A stretch of DNA of 64,000 nucleotides, from contig NZ_JAELVF020000001.1 of NCBI RefSeq assembly GCF_018101125.2, positions 1,818,785-1,882,784 of the forward strand, read 5' to 3'. A program made the translations under genes and the position numbers. This stretch comes from Streptomyces tardus (GTDB lineage Bacteria; Actinomycetota; Actinomycetes; Streptomycetales; Streptomycetaceae). A model generated the notes under the pieces. That model worked only from the letters and a program-made list of their open reading frames with translations. It ran no database searches and was not told the DNA's origin. The number at the start of each line of letters is the position of its first letter. The first letter of the stretch is position 1. Of the stretch, positions 25,463-33,750 are shown piece after piece.

Positions 25463-26184
25463 TCAGCTCCTGGCTGCTTCGAGCAGCACCTCCGCCAGCT
25501 CTGCGGGCTGTGAATACATCGGCCAGTGGCCGGTGTTGAGCTCGGCCAGTCTCCAATCGGCGGCCTCCGCGAGGAGGTTGGCGACGGCCGGCATCGGATC
25601 GGGGCCGTCGAGCAGGCACTTCACATAGGTGGCCGGCAGCTCCTCGAGCGGTCGCTCCAGCACCGCGGGCCCGGTGAGGGTGGCGCCGGGGTGCGGCACC
25701 GCGTCCGCCATCAGCCGCTCCAGCTGCTCGACGGACAGGCCCTGGTCGCCGACCATGCCGTCCGGCGCGAAGTCCGGGGCGGCGGGCGGCGGCCAGCACC
25801 CGCCGTGGTCGGCGATCGCCGCCTCCACCATCGCCCGGCCGTCCGGCCATGCCGAGACGAAGGACTCGCCGTCCTCGGGAATGTTGGAGTCGACGAGGAC
25901 GAGACGCTTGAGCCGGTCACCGATCCGCACGGCGGCCTGGCCGACCGGGATGCCCGAGTAGCTGTGACCGACGAGCACCACCTCGCGCAGGCCGAGCCGG
26001 TCGACCTCCTCCGTGACGTCCCGGACATGGGTGCGCTGATCCGCGCCCCGTCGGCCCGCTTCTCGCCCAGCCCGGAGAGCGAGAGCGGATGCACCCCGTG
26101 GTCCTCCGCACGCAGCCGCGGCACCACCTCGTCCCACGCCGACGCCCCGAGCCACGCCCCTGCGACAAGTACGAAATCCGTCAT
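25463..26184 (-). pseudogene. Alpha/beta hydrolase (EstC-like) split by a frameshift
   Basis: The N-terminus MTDFVLVAGAWLGASAWDEV and LSLSGLGEKRADG lie in one frame; the remainder, DQRTHVRDVTEEVDRLGL, the nucleophile elbow VGHSYSG, the segment RLVLVDSNIPEDGESF and the catalytic His region NTGHWPMYSQP, lie in another. The total, 722 bases, is one short of a codon multiple, so a single lost base near 26040-26052 (a gcgcccc run) explains it. Restored length would be about 240, normal for the family. Either a true pseudogene or a sequencing error in a GC run. Confidence 0.8.
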
Positions 26185-26420
26185 GAGAACACGCTAGACC
26201 TGGCCTCTGACAGTCGCCCTCGGAGCACCGTCGCCGCAGCTCAGCGGAGCTACGACCTCGTCCGGCAGCCACCGCCGGCGCGGCAGGCCCGCCGCCCGGG
26301 GCAAGGCGCCCGAGCCCCGGGCTCGCGCCGGCCGACGTACCCGCGCAGCCCCGCAGCCGCTGTAGCCGCGTCGAAGACGTTCACGCCGGCTCCGGCTCCG
26401 GCTCCCGCTCCGGCTCACAA

Positions 26421-26453
26421 CGACCGGCGACCGGCGACCGGCGACCGGCGACC
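26421..26453 (+). repeat. Heptamer tandem repeat CGACCGG
   Basis: Four perfect copies plus a partial fifth, ending 8 bp before the acetyltransferase start. A ggctccggctc run precedes it (26391-26417). Copy number could affect expression of the gene; this is inference. Confidence 0.9.
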
Positions 26454-26460
26454 TGCAAGA

Positions 26461-26976
26461 ATGGCGTGCATGGTCACCACAGTGCGCACGCTCACCGTCG
26501 AGGACTGGCCGGTCTGGCGCGAGCTGCGGCTCGCCGCTCTCGCGGAGGCGCCGTACGCCTTCGGTACGACGCTCGCCCAGTGGCAGGGCGAGGGCGATCG
26601 GCCCGACCGCTGGCGCGCCCGTCTGGCGACGCCGGGCTCGCACCACGTCGCGGCGGTCGCCGAGGACGGTGTCCGGGTCGGCATGGCCGCCGGGATGCCG
26701 ACCGATTCGCCGGGCACGGTGGAGCTGATGTCGCTGTGGGTGGGGCCGAGGGCCCGGGGCACCGGTACCGGTGAGCTGCTGATCGAGGAGATCGGCAGCT
26801 GGTCGCGACAACAGGGCGCGCACACACTCAGGTTGGCGGTTCTTCCGACCAACTCGGCCGCACTGCGCCTGTATCGGAGGGCCGGCTTCGCCAACTCCGG
26901 TGTGCGCACGCGTCAGTTGGAGGACGGGACGATCCAGGAGCTGATCATGTCCAGGCAGTTGCTCGGGGCCGGCTGA
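26461..26976 (+). CDS. GNAT family N-acetyltransferase
   Basis: 171 residues. GNAT motif A is VELMSLWVGPRARGTGTGEL (acetyl-CoA binding R-G-x-G-x-G), followed by the beta-bulge NSAALRLYRRAGF. The likely start is ATG 26461; a second ATG is three codons later. No clear ribosome site is seen because the heptamer repeat lies just upstream. The substrate is unknown; the family acetylates small amines or protein N-termini. A long hairpin follows. Confidence 0.88.
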   Translation: MACMVTTVRTLTVEDWPVWRELRLAALAEAPYAFGTTLAQWQGEGDRPDRWRARLATPGSHHVAAVAEDGVRVGMAAGMPTDSPGTVELMSLWVGPRARGTGTGELLIEEIGSWSRQQGAHTLRLAVLPTNSAALRLYRRAGFANSGVRTRQLEDGTIQELIMSRQLLGAG

Positions 26977-27028
26977 GCGCCGCACGGCGTCTCCGCGCCC
27001 CGAACCAACGCGTGCCCACCGCACGGCG

Positions 27029-27070
27029 AAGGCCCGTGTGCCACGCGGATCGGCGTGACACACGGGCCTT
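27029..27070. terminator. Long bidirectional hairpin
   Basis: aaggcccgtgtg pairs exactly with cacacgggcctt, and inside it cacgc pairs with gcgtg. It serves the convergent GNAT and DoxX genes. Confidence 0.8.
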
Positions 27071-27113
27071 GCAGTGTGGGAACACGTGCCTTGCGGCGCA
27101 GTAACGGCCGGGG

Positions 27114-27590
27114 TCAGCGGGCGGAACGTGCGCGCTGCAACACGGAGGTGACCGTCCAGCGGCCCGGGCCGAAGACGGCTATCAGGAAGAAGGCCCAGCA
27201 GTAGAGCGCGGAGAGGTTGCCACCGTTCTCGATCGGGAACAGCCCCTCCGACTGGTGCTCGACGAAGTACGCGTAGGCCATCGAGCCGGAGCAGAGCAGC
27301 GCGGCCGGGCGGGTGAAGACACCGGCCAACACCAGAATTCCGCCGCCGAGTTGGATTGCCGCAGCCCACCAGCCCGGCCACTCCGCGACCGCGGGCCCCT
27401 GCCCCGAGGCCGGGCCGCCGAGCACGTCGAAGAGGGTGGCGGCACCGTGACAGGCGAAGAGCAGACCGACGACGACCCGGAAGGCGGAGAGCACGTGCGG
27501 CTGGAACGGGTCGAGCACACTCGCGATGCGGTCGCGCGACTCGTCGGGGGCTTCGGTGGTCCGCGGGGAGGAGCTGAGCGGTTGTCCCAT
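27114..27590 (-). CDS. DoxX family membrane protein
   Basis: 158 residues with four membrane helices. The DoxX pattern is clear: FRVVVGLLFACHGAATLFDV, WWAAAIQLGGGILVLAGVF, then AYFVEHQSEGLFPIENGGNL and a final helix. The family is of uncertain role, linked in some bacteria to oxidative-stress complexes. GGAG is placed 9 bases before the ATG giving MGQPLSSSP; a longer start is rejected. Confidence 0.88.
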   Translation of the reverse strand: MGQPLSSSPRTTEAPDESRDRIASVLDPFQPHVLSAFRVVVGLLFACHGAATLFDVLGGPASGQGPAVAEWPGWWAAAIQLGGGILVLAGVFTRPAALLCSGSMAYAYFVEHQSEGLFPIENGGNLSALYCWAFFLIAVFGPGRWTVTSVLQRARSAR

Positions 27591-27967
27591 CGGGGGATCT
27601 CCTGAGGATTCAGCGTGACGGGAGCACGCCAGGGACACGACCCTATGACCTGGCCTCGGCCGATGGAACTGAACATAAGAGCCCGTAAATTAAAAGTCTA
27701 GACCAATACCGGAAAGATGCTGTGCGCAGGGAATACGTACTCTCGGAAACCTGCACGGTGAGAACGGGAATGCGCACGCGAGAGCTCATTCCCACGGCGT
27801 CACCGGATGCTCCGACGCAATCAGATTTTCAACTCCCTTTAACATCACGGGAGTTCCAGACCTCATGGCCGATGTCGGACTTGGCACGGCACAACGGGGC
27901 ACTCGACGCGGAGCACCGCGACCGACTCAACTCGCCATGACAGAACTGTGCTTGACGGAGCGTCCGG
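27591..27967. other. Intergenic region of unusually low GC
   Basis: 377 bp containing taaattaaaagtctagacc and several A/T runs, much lower in GC than its surroundings. It should hold the DoxX promoter. A 72-codon plus-strand frame (27722-27940) lacks a ribosome site and coding bias and is not annotated. It marks the left edge of the RiPP cluster. Confidence 0.4.
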
Positions 27968-28975
27968 TCACAGCCCCGAGCGCCCGACCACTTCGGCCAG
28001 ATCCGCCAGCGGGCGCAGCACCGCGCGGCGCAGCAGCATCGAGGGGGTGATCAGCGTGGAGCCCACCTCGTGGCCCGCCTTGACGCAGCGATACGGCGAG
28101 CTGTGCACCGTCGGGTCGTTGCCCACGGCCACCAGCCCGGCGGCGAGCGCCCGTTTGCCCGCGCACACCACCACAGGACCGCGCACCTCCCCGGTCACGG
28201 CCCCCGACCTCACCCGGCGCACCCACAGCAGCTCCACGATCAGCCGGCCCTCCACCGAGAAACCGCCGATCGGAGTGCCCCACAGCCAGCCGTCACCCAT
28301 CCAGCGCCGCAGCCCGGCGGGTGCGTACGGGCCCGGTACGGCCTCCAGCACACTGCATCGGGGCGCCGTCGCCCCGCTGGGGCCGCGGGCGTGGCCGGTG
28401 CTCGCGCCGCCGCTCAGCCAGGCCGTGGAGCGGCCGGTCAGCAGCCCGGCCCAGCGCCCGCGGTCGAGCAGCGTGACGGTGCGGGCGCGGGTGCCCTCGT
28501 CGTCGCGGCGGTAGCTTCCGGCGAACCGGAGCAGGCCGGGACGGTCCCGGACGGTCAGCGGCGCGGGCGTGAGCCGGTCACCGAGTCGGCCGGCGGAACG
28601 CGGCCGGGTCAGATAGTTGTCGGCCTCGCTGGTGTGGCCGAAGCACTCGTGCACCAGCACTCCCGCCGCCGCGGGCGTGAGCAGCGCCGGGCCGTGCAGC
28701 GGGCCCTCCAGCGGACGCCGCACCGCCAGCAGTTCCCGATCGGTGAGCAACCGCGCGGCTGCCAGCGGGACTTGGTCGAGCACATGGCGCGGATCGTGGG
28801 CGGCCACGCCCCACTGCGGGACCCGGCCGTGGTCCGGTTCGCCGAGCGAGAGATGGACCTCGTACAGCCCGTCCCGCAGTCGGGAGACGATCCGTGCGCC
28901 CTCGCCGAGGCGCGCCCGGGCCTCGGCAAGCACCGCGCCCAGCTCCGGAACTGCCTGCGAAGTGGCCTCGTCCAT
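27968..28975 (-). CDS. TldD/PmbA-like metalloprotease of the RiPP cluster
   Basis: 335 residues. The TldD zinc motif HExxxH appears as VLVHECFGHTSEADN at about residue 113, followed by the typical C-terminal segments GSYRRDDEGTRARTVTLLDR and WLWGTPIGGFSVEGRLIVEL. It is shorter than housekeeping TldD (about 480) and lacks a TldE partner here. TldD/E proteases cleave unfolded peptides, for example the leader of microcin B17. It begins 3 bp after the JmjC gene and is the last gene of the cluster, so leader removal is the likely job. Confidence 0.8.
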   Translation of the reverse strand: MDEATSQAVPELGAVLAEARARLGEGARIVSRLRDGLYEVHLSLGEPDHGRVPQWGVAAHDPRHVLDQVPLAAARLLTDRELLAVRRPLEGPLHGPALLTPAAAGVLVHECFGHTSEADNYLTRPRSAGRLGDRLTPAPLTVRDRPGLLRFAGSYRRDDEGTRARTVTLLDRGRWAGLLTGRSTAWLSGGASTGHARGPSGATAPRCSVLEAVPGPYAPAGLRRWMGDGWLWGTPIGGFSVEGRLIVELLWVRRVRSGAVTGEVRGPVVVCAGKRALAAGLVAVGNDPTVHSSPYRCVKAGHEVGSTLITPSMLLRRAVLRPLADLAEVVGRSGL

Positions 28976-28978
28976 CGG

Positions 28979-29860
28979 TCAGTCGGCGGTGGGCGCGGGC
29001 GGTGGTGGCGAGGTGTCCGGTCGGGCGGTGGGCACCGGCGCGCGGTCGCCGCCGTCCCGGCTCCCCGCCTGCCCGAGAACGTCCTCGAAGGCGCGGTGCA
29101 GTGCTGCGGACAGTCGGCCCGGGTCGGGTCCGTCCAGCGGAACGGGCCCCCACCACTCCGGCTCCAGGGAGAGCCGCCGCATCAGTGGGCCCATCCAACT
29201 GCCCAGCGCGCTGCGGGCGTTGCAGGAGAAGGAGACGCTGATCGAGCCCTCCTCCGACGCGCTCTCCACGCCCTCGTGCGGGGCGAAGAGCGGCAGATAC
29301 AGCACGTCACCGGGCTCCAGCCGCACCTGCGGCACCTCGGGCGGCAGCGTGCCGGAGGGCACGAACCCCTTGGCCTCCAGCATCCGGGCACGTTGCCGGC
29401 GCGGTGCGGTGTCGGACGGCAGCCCGACCCGCCAGCTCTTGCTGCCCTGCTGCTGGACCACGAAGTTGTCGCTGTGGTCGAAGTGGCAGCCGATGCCGGC
29501 GCCCTGTTCCCTGGTGACCGAGAGGTCGGCGGTGCACTCCTCCCAGCCGAACTCCTCTGCCAACGCCAGGCAGGCGGCGTCCAGTTCGGGCACCGCGTGC
29601 TGGGCCTGGTTCACGAACAGGACGGTCCGGTCGGGGCTCAGCCGCGCCTCGGCTGCCCCGAGCTCGCGCACCGGCAGCCGTTCCACCTCGGCGACGCGTT
29701 CCCAGTCCAGGGGCGGCGAGAGGAAGTCGGCGCCGCAGCCGCGCCAGACCATCGGACGCCTGCGCCAGACGTGTTCGTAGAAGGCGGCGATGTCCAGCCG
29801 CTCGCTCTCCGGCACCGGTGCGGACCAAGTGGCCGCGAACGCCCGGGTGTTGTCGCTCAT
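28979..29860 (-). CDS. JmjC/cupin_4-type Fe(II), 2-oxoglutarate oxygenase
   Basis: 293 residues. Metal ligands HxD are visible in CHFDHSDNFVVQQQGSKSWR at about 130-150, and the distal His in LFAPHEGVES near 205. Upstream RRPMVWRGCG matches the ROXY/JmjC N-terminal pattern. Enzymes of this type hydroxylate protein or peptide side chains (Arg, His, Asn, Asp). The ATG overlaps the upstream stop by ATGA, so it is made together with the MNIO-partner gene. Hydroxylation of the precursor peptide is an inference from position. The C-terminal 30 residues are Pro-rich. Confidence 0.82.
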   Translation of the reverse strand: MSDNTRAFAATWSAPVPESERLDIAAFYEHVWRRRPMVWRGCGADFLSPPLDWERVAEVERLPVRELGAAEARLSPDRTVLFVNQAQHAVPELDAACLALAEEFGWEECTADLSVTREQGAGIGCHFDHSDNFVVQQQGSKSWRVGLPSDTAPRRQRARMLEAKGFVPSGTLPPEVPQVRLEPGDVLYLPLFAPHEGVESASEEGSISVSFSCNARSALGSWMGPLMRRLSLEPEWWGPVPLDGPDPGRLSAALHRAFEDVLGQAGSRDGGDRAPVPTARPDTSPPPPAPTAD

Positions 29861-30771
29861 CGCAGCCCCCAGTTCCGCAGCCGCCGCTCCAGCGCCTCCC
29901 GCACCCGTACCGGCAGGGACTCGGCCCTTCCGCCCAGGACCGCGACCAGGCCGCCGTAGACCGCTGGGCTCACGCCGCCCACCACGCAGCGGCTGTTCCC
30001 GGCCAGGTATATCGTCGGCCGCAGCTTCCACACCGGCGGCGCGGACGCGTAGTCGCGGAAGATGCAGAGCGTGTCGCCGTGCCGGGCGGCGCCGGGCATC
30101 CCCACGTCGAAGGTGGCGTCTGCTCCGGTGGAGACCGTCCGTACGACCGCCTCGGCGGCCTCGTGGTACGCCAGCGGCTCCAGCGAGCCCTGCCTGGTGT
30201 GCCGGGGGTGGTCGGCCACCCAGCGGTGGAAGCACTCCGGGAGCGTACGGCCGCGTCCGCGCGGGGAGAACGGCACATCGCGGAACTCCTGGAACGACGG
30301 CGAGGCGATGAACTCCTCCGCCACCTCCTTCAGTCCGCCCCCGCCCCGCTCGCGCACCGCCCGCAGCGTGCGCGGAAAGGTACGGGCCAGGCCCAGCCCC
30401 GTACCGGTGCCGCCGGAGGTGACGTCGCTGCGGATGTTGCGGCCGACCTGGACCAGCTCACGGGTGTCGACGAGGTCGAAGGCGTCCAACAGGTCCGCTT
30501 CCAGGCCGAGTTCGATGCTGCGCGGGCCGCCGCTCACGAAGGTCTCCCGGAAGCGGGCGTCGTACAGCAGCCGGTCGAGCACGCGCAGGGTCCGCTCGTG
30601 CAGCCCCGCGACGACCTCGGCCTCCGCACCGTCCGCCAGGGACGCACTGCCCGCGCCGGCCACGACCTCCTTGGCCGTCGCACCGTCCGCGCCGTTCGCA
30701 CCGTCCGCGCCGTCTGCCGGGCCCGGCTCCTCCGCGGGGTTGCCGGTGGGCGGATCGTCAACTGTGGTCAC
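29857..30771 (-). CDS. Probable partner protein of the MNIO enzyme
   Basis: 304 residues from a GTG start that overlaps the MNIO gene by 14 bp. After a disordered Ala/Gly/Asp-rich N-terminus (about 50 residues), the segment RVLDRLLYDARFRETFVSGG resembles the helical leader-like fold found in RiPP peptides and partner proteins. The C-terminal half (RPTIYLAGNSRCVVGGVSPA) has no motif I recognise. MNIO enzymes usually work with a dedicated partner that recruits the leader (TglI, MbnC types); position suggests the same here, but no direct homology is claimed. Confidence 0.55.
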   Translation of the reverse strand: MTTVDDPPTGNPAEEPGPADGADGANGADGATAKEVVAGAGSASLADGAEAEVVAGLHERTLRVLDRLLYDARFRETFVSGGPRSIELGLEADLLDAFDLVDTRELVQVGRNIRSDVTSGGTGTGLGLARTFPRTLRAVRERGGGGLKEVAEEFIASPSFQEFRDVPFSPRGRGRTLPECFHRWVADHPRHTRQGSLEPLAYHEAAEAVVRTVSTGADATFDVGMPGAARHGDTLCIFRDYASAPPVWKLRPTIYLAGNSRCVVGGVSPAVYGGLVAVLGGRAESLPVRVREALERRLRNWGLR

Positions 30772-31696
30772 GGGTGGGCTCCTTCCACTGCCGGACGATC
30801 TGGGCGAGCCGCTCCGCGTTGGGACGGGACTTGGCCACCAGCTCGCCGTCGGCGTCGAACTTGGGATCCTCGTAGGTCACCCCGGCCAGCCGGGGCATTC
30901 TGGGCAACAGGTGTTCCAGCAGGGCGAGTTGCTCGTCGAGCAGCACACCGTGGTGCAGGTCGCGGAAGCGGCCGTCCACGATCTGACAGCCCGACAGGTG
31001 CACCTCGTGGCAGCGCTCCAGCGGCAGCGCCTCCAATCCGTCGAACATCCGTTCGCCAGTGCGGCCCTTCAGCCACTGGTAGGCGAGGACGTGTCCGACG
31101 TCGATGGTGGCGAGCGCGCCGCTCTCACGTACGACGGTGGCGTAGAAGTCGAAGGCGTCCAGGGTGCCCACCAGGAAGCTGCCGCCCTCGGTGAACCCGG
31201 GGAACTCCACCGACAGCGGTGCGTCCAGCAGCTCGACCCACTCGCCCACCGTGGCCACCGCGCGCCGCAGCCCCTCCTCGGTCAGCACCGGCGGCATCGG
31301 GTAGGGCAGGCTCCGCCCGGCCAGCGACCAGATGCCCAGATCCTCGATGATCCACCGGAACCCGTAGCGCTCGGTCAGCGCGTTGGTGAAGTCGGCGACG
31401 ACCTTCTTCTCGTAGCCCTCGGGGGTGCCGGTGTTCAGCATCGTCTGGTGGAACGCGCGCGGACGCCCCTCGCCGAAGAGCTCGAAGACGCTGTCGTACG
31501 CCCGGTGGTAGCGGGCGGCGTCGAGCGGCCCGTAGTCGATCGGCTGGAAGGCGACGAACATGTAGTCGTACTCCGACGCGTACCGCTCCAGATGGGCGCG
31601 GACCCGGTCGGTCGGTCGGCCGCCGCCCTCGCGCTCGAAGCCGATGCGTTCGCCCCAGACGAGGTCGAGCCCCAGTCCGAGCCCCAGTCTCTCCAT
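30758..31696 (-). CDS. DUF692 / MNIO multinuclear iron-dependent oxidase
   Basis: 312 residues, a DUF692 TIM-barrel protein. Expected metal ligands are recognisable: FHQTMLNTG (first His), WIIEDLGIWS (Glu/Asp), TIDVGHVLAYQ (Asp, His) and the end motif CHEVHLSGCQIVDGRF, then DLHHG. MNIO enzymes use two or three iron atoms and O2 to rearrange peptide residues, as in methanobactin, 3-thiaglutamate and aminopyruvatide pathways. The ATG overlaps the radical SAM stop by ATGA. Usual substrates are Cys or Asp; this precursor has no Cys, so Asp, Asn or another residue is likely the target. Confidence 0.82.
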   Translation of the reverse strand: MERLGLGLGLDLVWGERIGFEREGGGRPTDRVRAHLERYASEYDYMFVAFQPIDYGPLDAARYHRAYDSVFELFGEGRPRAFHQTMLNTGTPEGYEKKVVADFTNALTERYGFRWIIEDLGIWSLAGRSLPYPMPPVLTEEGLRRAVATVGEWVELLDAPLSVEFPGFTEGGSFLVGTLDAFDFYATVVRESGALATIDVGHVLAYQWLKGRTGERMFDGLEALPLERCHEVHLSGCQIVDGRFRDLHHGVLLDEQLALLEHLLPRMPRLAGVTYEDPKFDADGELVAKSRPNAERLAQIVRQWKEPTRDHS

Positions 31697-33750
31697 CAGA
31701 AGACCTCCGCTTCCTTGCGATCCGTCACCAGCAGGCGTTTGTGGAGCATCCGGTTCAGCCAGTTGCGTTCCCGCGGGCCGACCGCCTCCAGGGCGCCGTC
31801 GTCGGTGCACACCACGGCCTGCGGCACGGCTGCCATCCGCGGCCAGGCGATATCGGCCAGTACGCGCCGTCTTCGCACCGTCTCCAGCGCCACCCCCGCA
31901 CGCGGCCAGGCCCGCAGCGGCTCGTCGGAGTCCGTGGGCACGGGTCGGTCCGGCCCGCCGGCGGGCGATGACGACGCGGAGGCCGGGAAGGCTGAGGCGG
32001 GCGCGAGATCGGGTCTGGCGCGACGCTCCGCGTCCGGCACCGCCTCGACGGTCATCCGCAGCAGCCGCTCCCTGGCCTCCTCCGCCTCGGCGGGGCTGCC
32101 GAGCGCGGCACCGATACGGCCGGCCGCGAAGGCCAACCCCTCGTTGGTCACCAGGAATTCGTCGTCCGGCGCGACCCAGCGCGAGGCCCACAGATGGCTG
32201 CCCGGTTCGGCGACCAGCAACTGCATGGTGTCCAGGCCCATGGTCGCGGCGTTGCGCCGGATGGTCCCCGAGGTGGCGAGGAAGCCCTCGGCCGCGGCGG
32301 GGTGGTCGTAGCCGTCCATGAAGGAGAGGTTGGTCGTGATTCCCGCGGCGGTGAGGTTGGCGACCGCCTGCTCGGCCGCGACCGGGTCCTGGCCCTTGCG
32401 GACGAAGTCGAGCAACTCCTGGTGCGAGGACTCGAATCCGGTGGAGATCTGCACACAGCCCAACTCGCGCAGCGTCCGGGCGAAGAGCGGGTCGGCGAGC
32501 GCCGGCTCCAGCCGTGCGCGTACGCGGAAGGTGAGGTCGACACCGCGCAGGCTCACCTCCTCCATCACCCGAACCAGATGCCGCAGCCCGGTGTTCTCGT
32601 CCGCGATGGCGACATCCGTAATCCCCAACTCGCCCGCCAGCGCGACGAGTTGATCGGCTGCTCGACCCGGTGCCAGCTGCTGGAAGGCACGGTCGTCGTG
32701 GTAGCGGTTGCCGTACGAGCAGAAACTGCACTTGCCCCAGTAGCAGCCCAGAGTGAGCCGGTAGGGGAACTGCCACGCCTCGTTGGCGTACCGCAGCAGG
32801 TCGAACTGACGGAATTCCGGAGCCTGTTGGTCATTGATGCGGAAGCCGTCCGCGAGGCCGCCCGGAGCGGTGGGAACCTCGTCCACCGGCCGGTCGGCGT
32901 CCGGCGGCATCACCCTGGCCAGGTACGCCTCGCCGTGCCCGGTGCACCAGTGGTCGACCGCCGCGGCGGCCGGAAGCCGCGAGCGCAACAGCTTCGCCCA
33001 CATCTGCACCGTGGGCCCTCCGACCATCACCGGCACCGCGACCCCCTGCTCCTTGAGCCGGACGGCGAGCGAGAGCACCGGCACCACCTGGCTGAAGAAC
33101 GGCACCGTGAACGCCAGCACCTTGGGCCGGTGCTCGTCGATCAGCTCCCGCAGCCGTCGCCCGCACCACCGGGCGGACCAGTGGTGCAGGCTCGTACGCA
33201 CCCGCTCCTCCAACTCCCCCAGCGGCAGCGGATCCTTGACCAGCCAGCCGTCGGCGGCGGCGCGCAGGGCCACGTACCGGCCGGTCGCGCGGATCGCCAT
33301 GGCCTGCACCTCGGGTGCCGAACGGTCCCGGGAACGGTCGAGCAGCCGCTCGCCGTGGTGGGACCGGTAGCGCTCACTGACCTGCCGGTAGACGTCCCCC
33401 GCGCCCGGACCCGTACCGCCGCTACCGGCAGCGGGCACGGGAGCAGTGGGCACGGCAGCGGCGGGCACGGGAGCGGCGGCCTCGGCGGCGGGCTCGGGAG
33501 CGGCGGGCTCGGCGGCACGGGGGAGGTCCGCGGACCCGGCAGGGCCTGCGCCGGGGTCGACGGGACCCGCGTCGGGCCGGTCAGGGTCGGCGTCCCTGCG
33601 GAGCACCGCATCGCGGTACTCCAGGTTCAGATCGACACACCGCACCGTGTACCCCTGGGCACGCCAGGCCGCCGTGAGCTGCGGCAGCGCCAGGTAGGGG
33701 AACTGCACCGCCTCACTCACCGGCGGCATCACCAGCAGCACATCCGTCAT
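31696..33750 (-). CDS. B12-binding-domain radical SAM enzyme
   Basis: 684 residues. An N-terminal cobalamin-binding Rossmann domain (about 1-70 and 125-280; VLLVMPPVSEAVQFPYLALP, VPVMVGGPTVQMWAKLL) is interrupted by a 45-residue Ala/Pro insert. The radical SAM core follows with LGCYWGKCSFCSYG near residues 332-340: cysteines spaced C-x4-C-x2-C bind the 4Fe-4S cluster. Members methylate unactivated carbons or form C-C cross-links in peptides. A C-terminal part (about 560-684) is poorly defined. The start overlaps the UPF0489 gene by ATGA. Confidence 0.87.
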   Translation of the reverse strand: MTDVLLVMPPVSEAVQFPYLALPQLTAAWRAQGYTVRCVDLNLEYRDAVLRRDADPDRPDAGPVDPGAGPAGSADLPRAAEPAAPEPAAEAAAPVPAAAVPTAPVPAAGSGGTGPGAGDVYRQVSERYRSHHGERLLDRSRDRSAPEVQAMAIRATGRYVALRAAADGWLVKDPLPLGELEERVRTSLHHWSARWCGRRLRELIDEHRPKVLAFTVPFFSQVVPVLSLAVRLKEQGVAVPVMVGGPTVQMWAKLLRSRLPAAAAVDHWCTGHGEAYLARVMPPDADRPVDEVPTAPGGLADGFRINDQQAPEFRQFDLLRYANEAWQFPYRLTLGCYWGKCSFCSYGNRYHDDRAFQQLAPGRAADQLVALAGELGITDVAIADENTGLRHLVRVMEEVSLRGVDLTFRVRARLEPALADPLFARTLRELGCVQISTGFESSHQELLDFVRKGQDPVAAEQAVANLTAAGITTNLSFMDGYDHPAAAEGFLATSGTIRRNAATMGLDTMQLLVAEPGSHLWASRWVAPDDEFLVTNEGLAFAAGRIGAALGSPAEAEEARERLLRMTVEAVPDAERRARPDLAPASAFPASASSSPAGGPDRPVPTDSDEPLRAWPRAGVALETVRRRRVLADIAWPRMAAVPQAVVCTDDGALEAVGPRERNWLNRMLHKRLLVTDRKEAEVF

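Noticed and set aside
27722..27940. 72-codon plus-strand frame in the low-GC gap
   Set aside because: No ribosome site, no third-position GC bias and no recognisable features.
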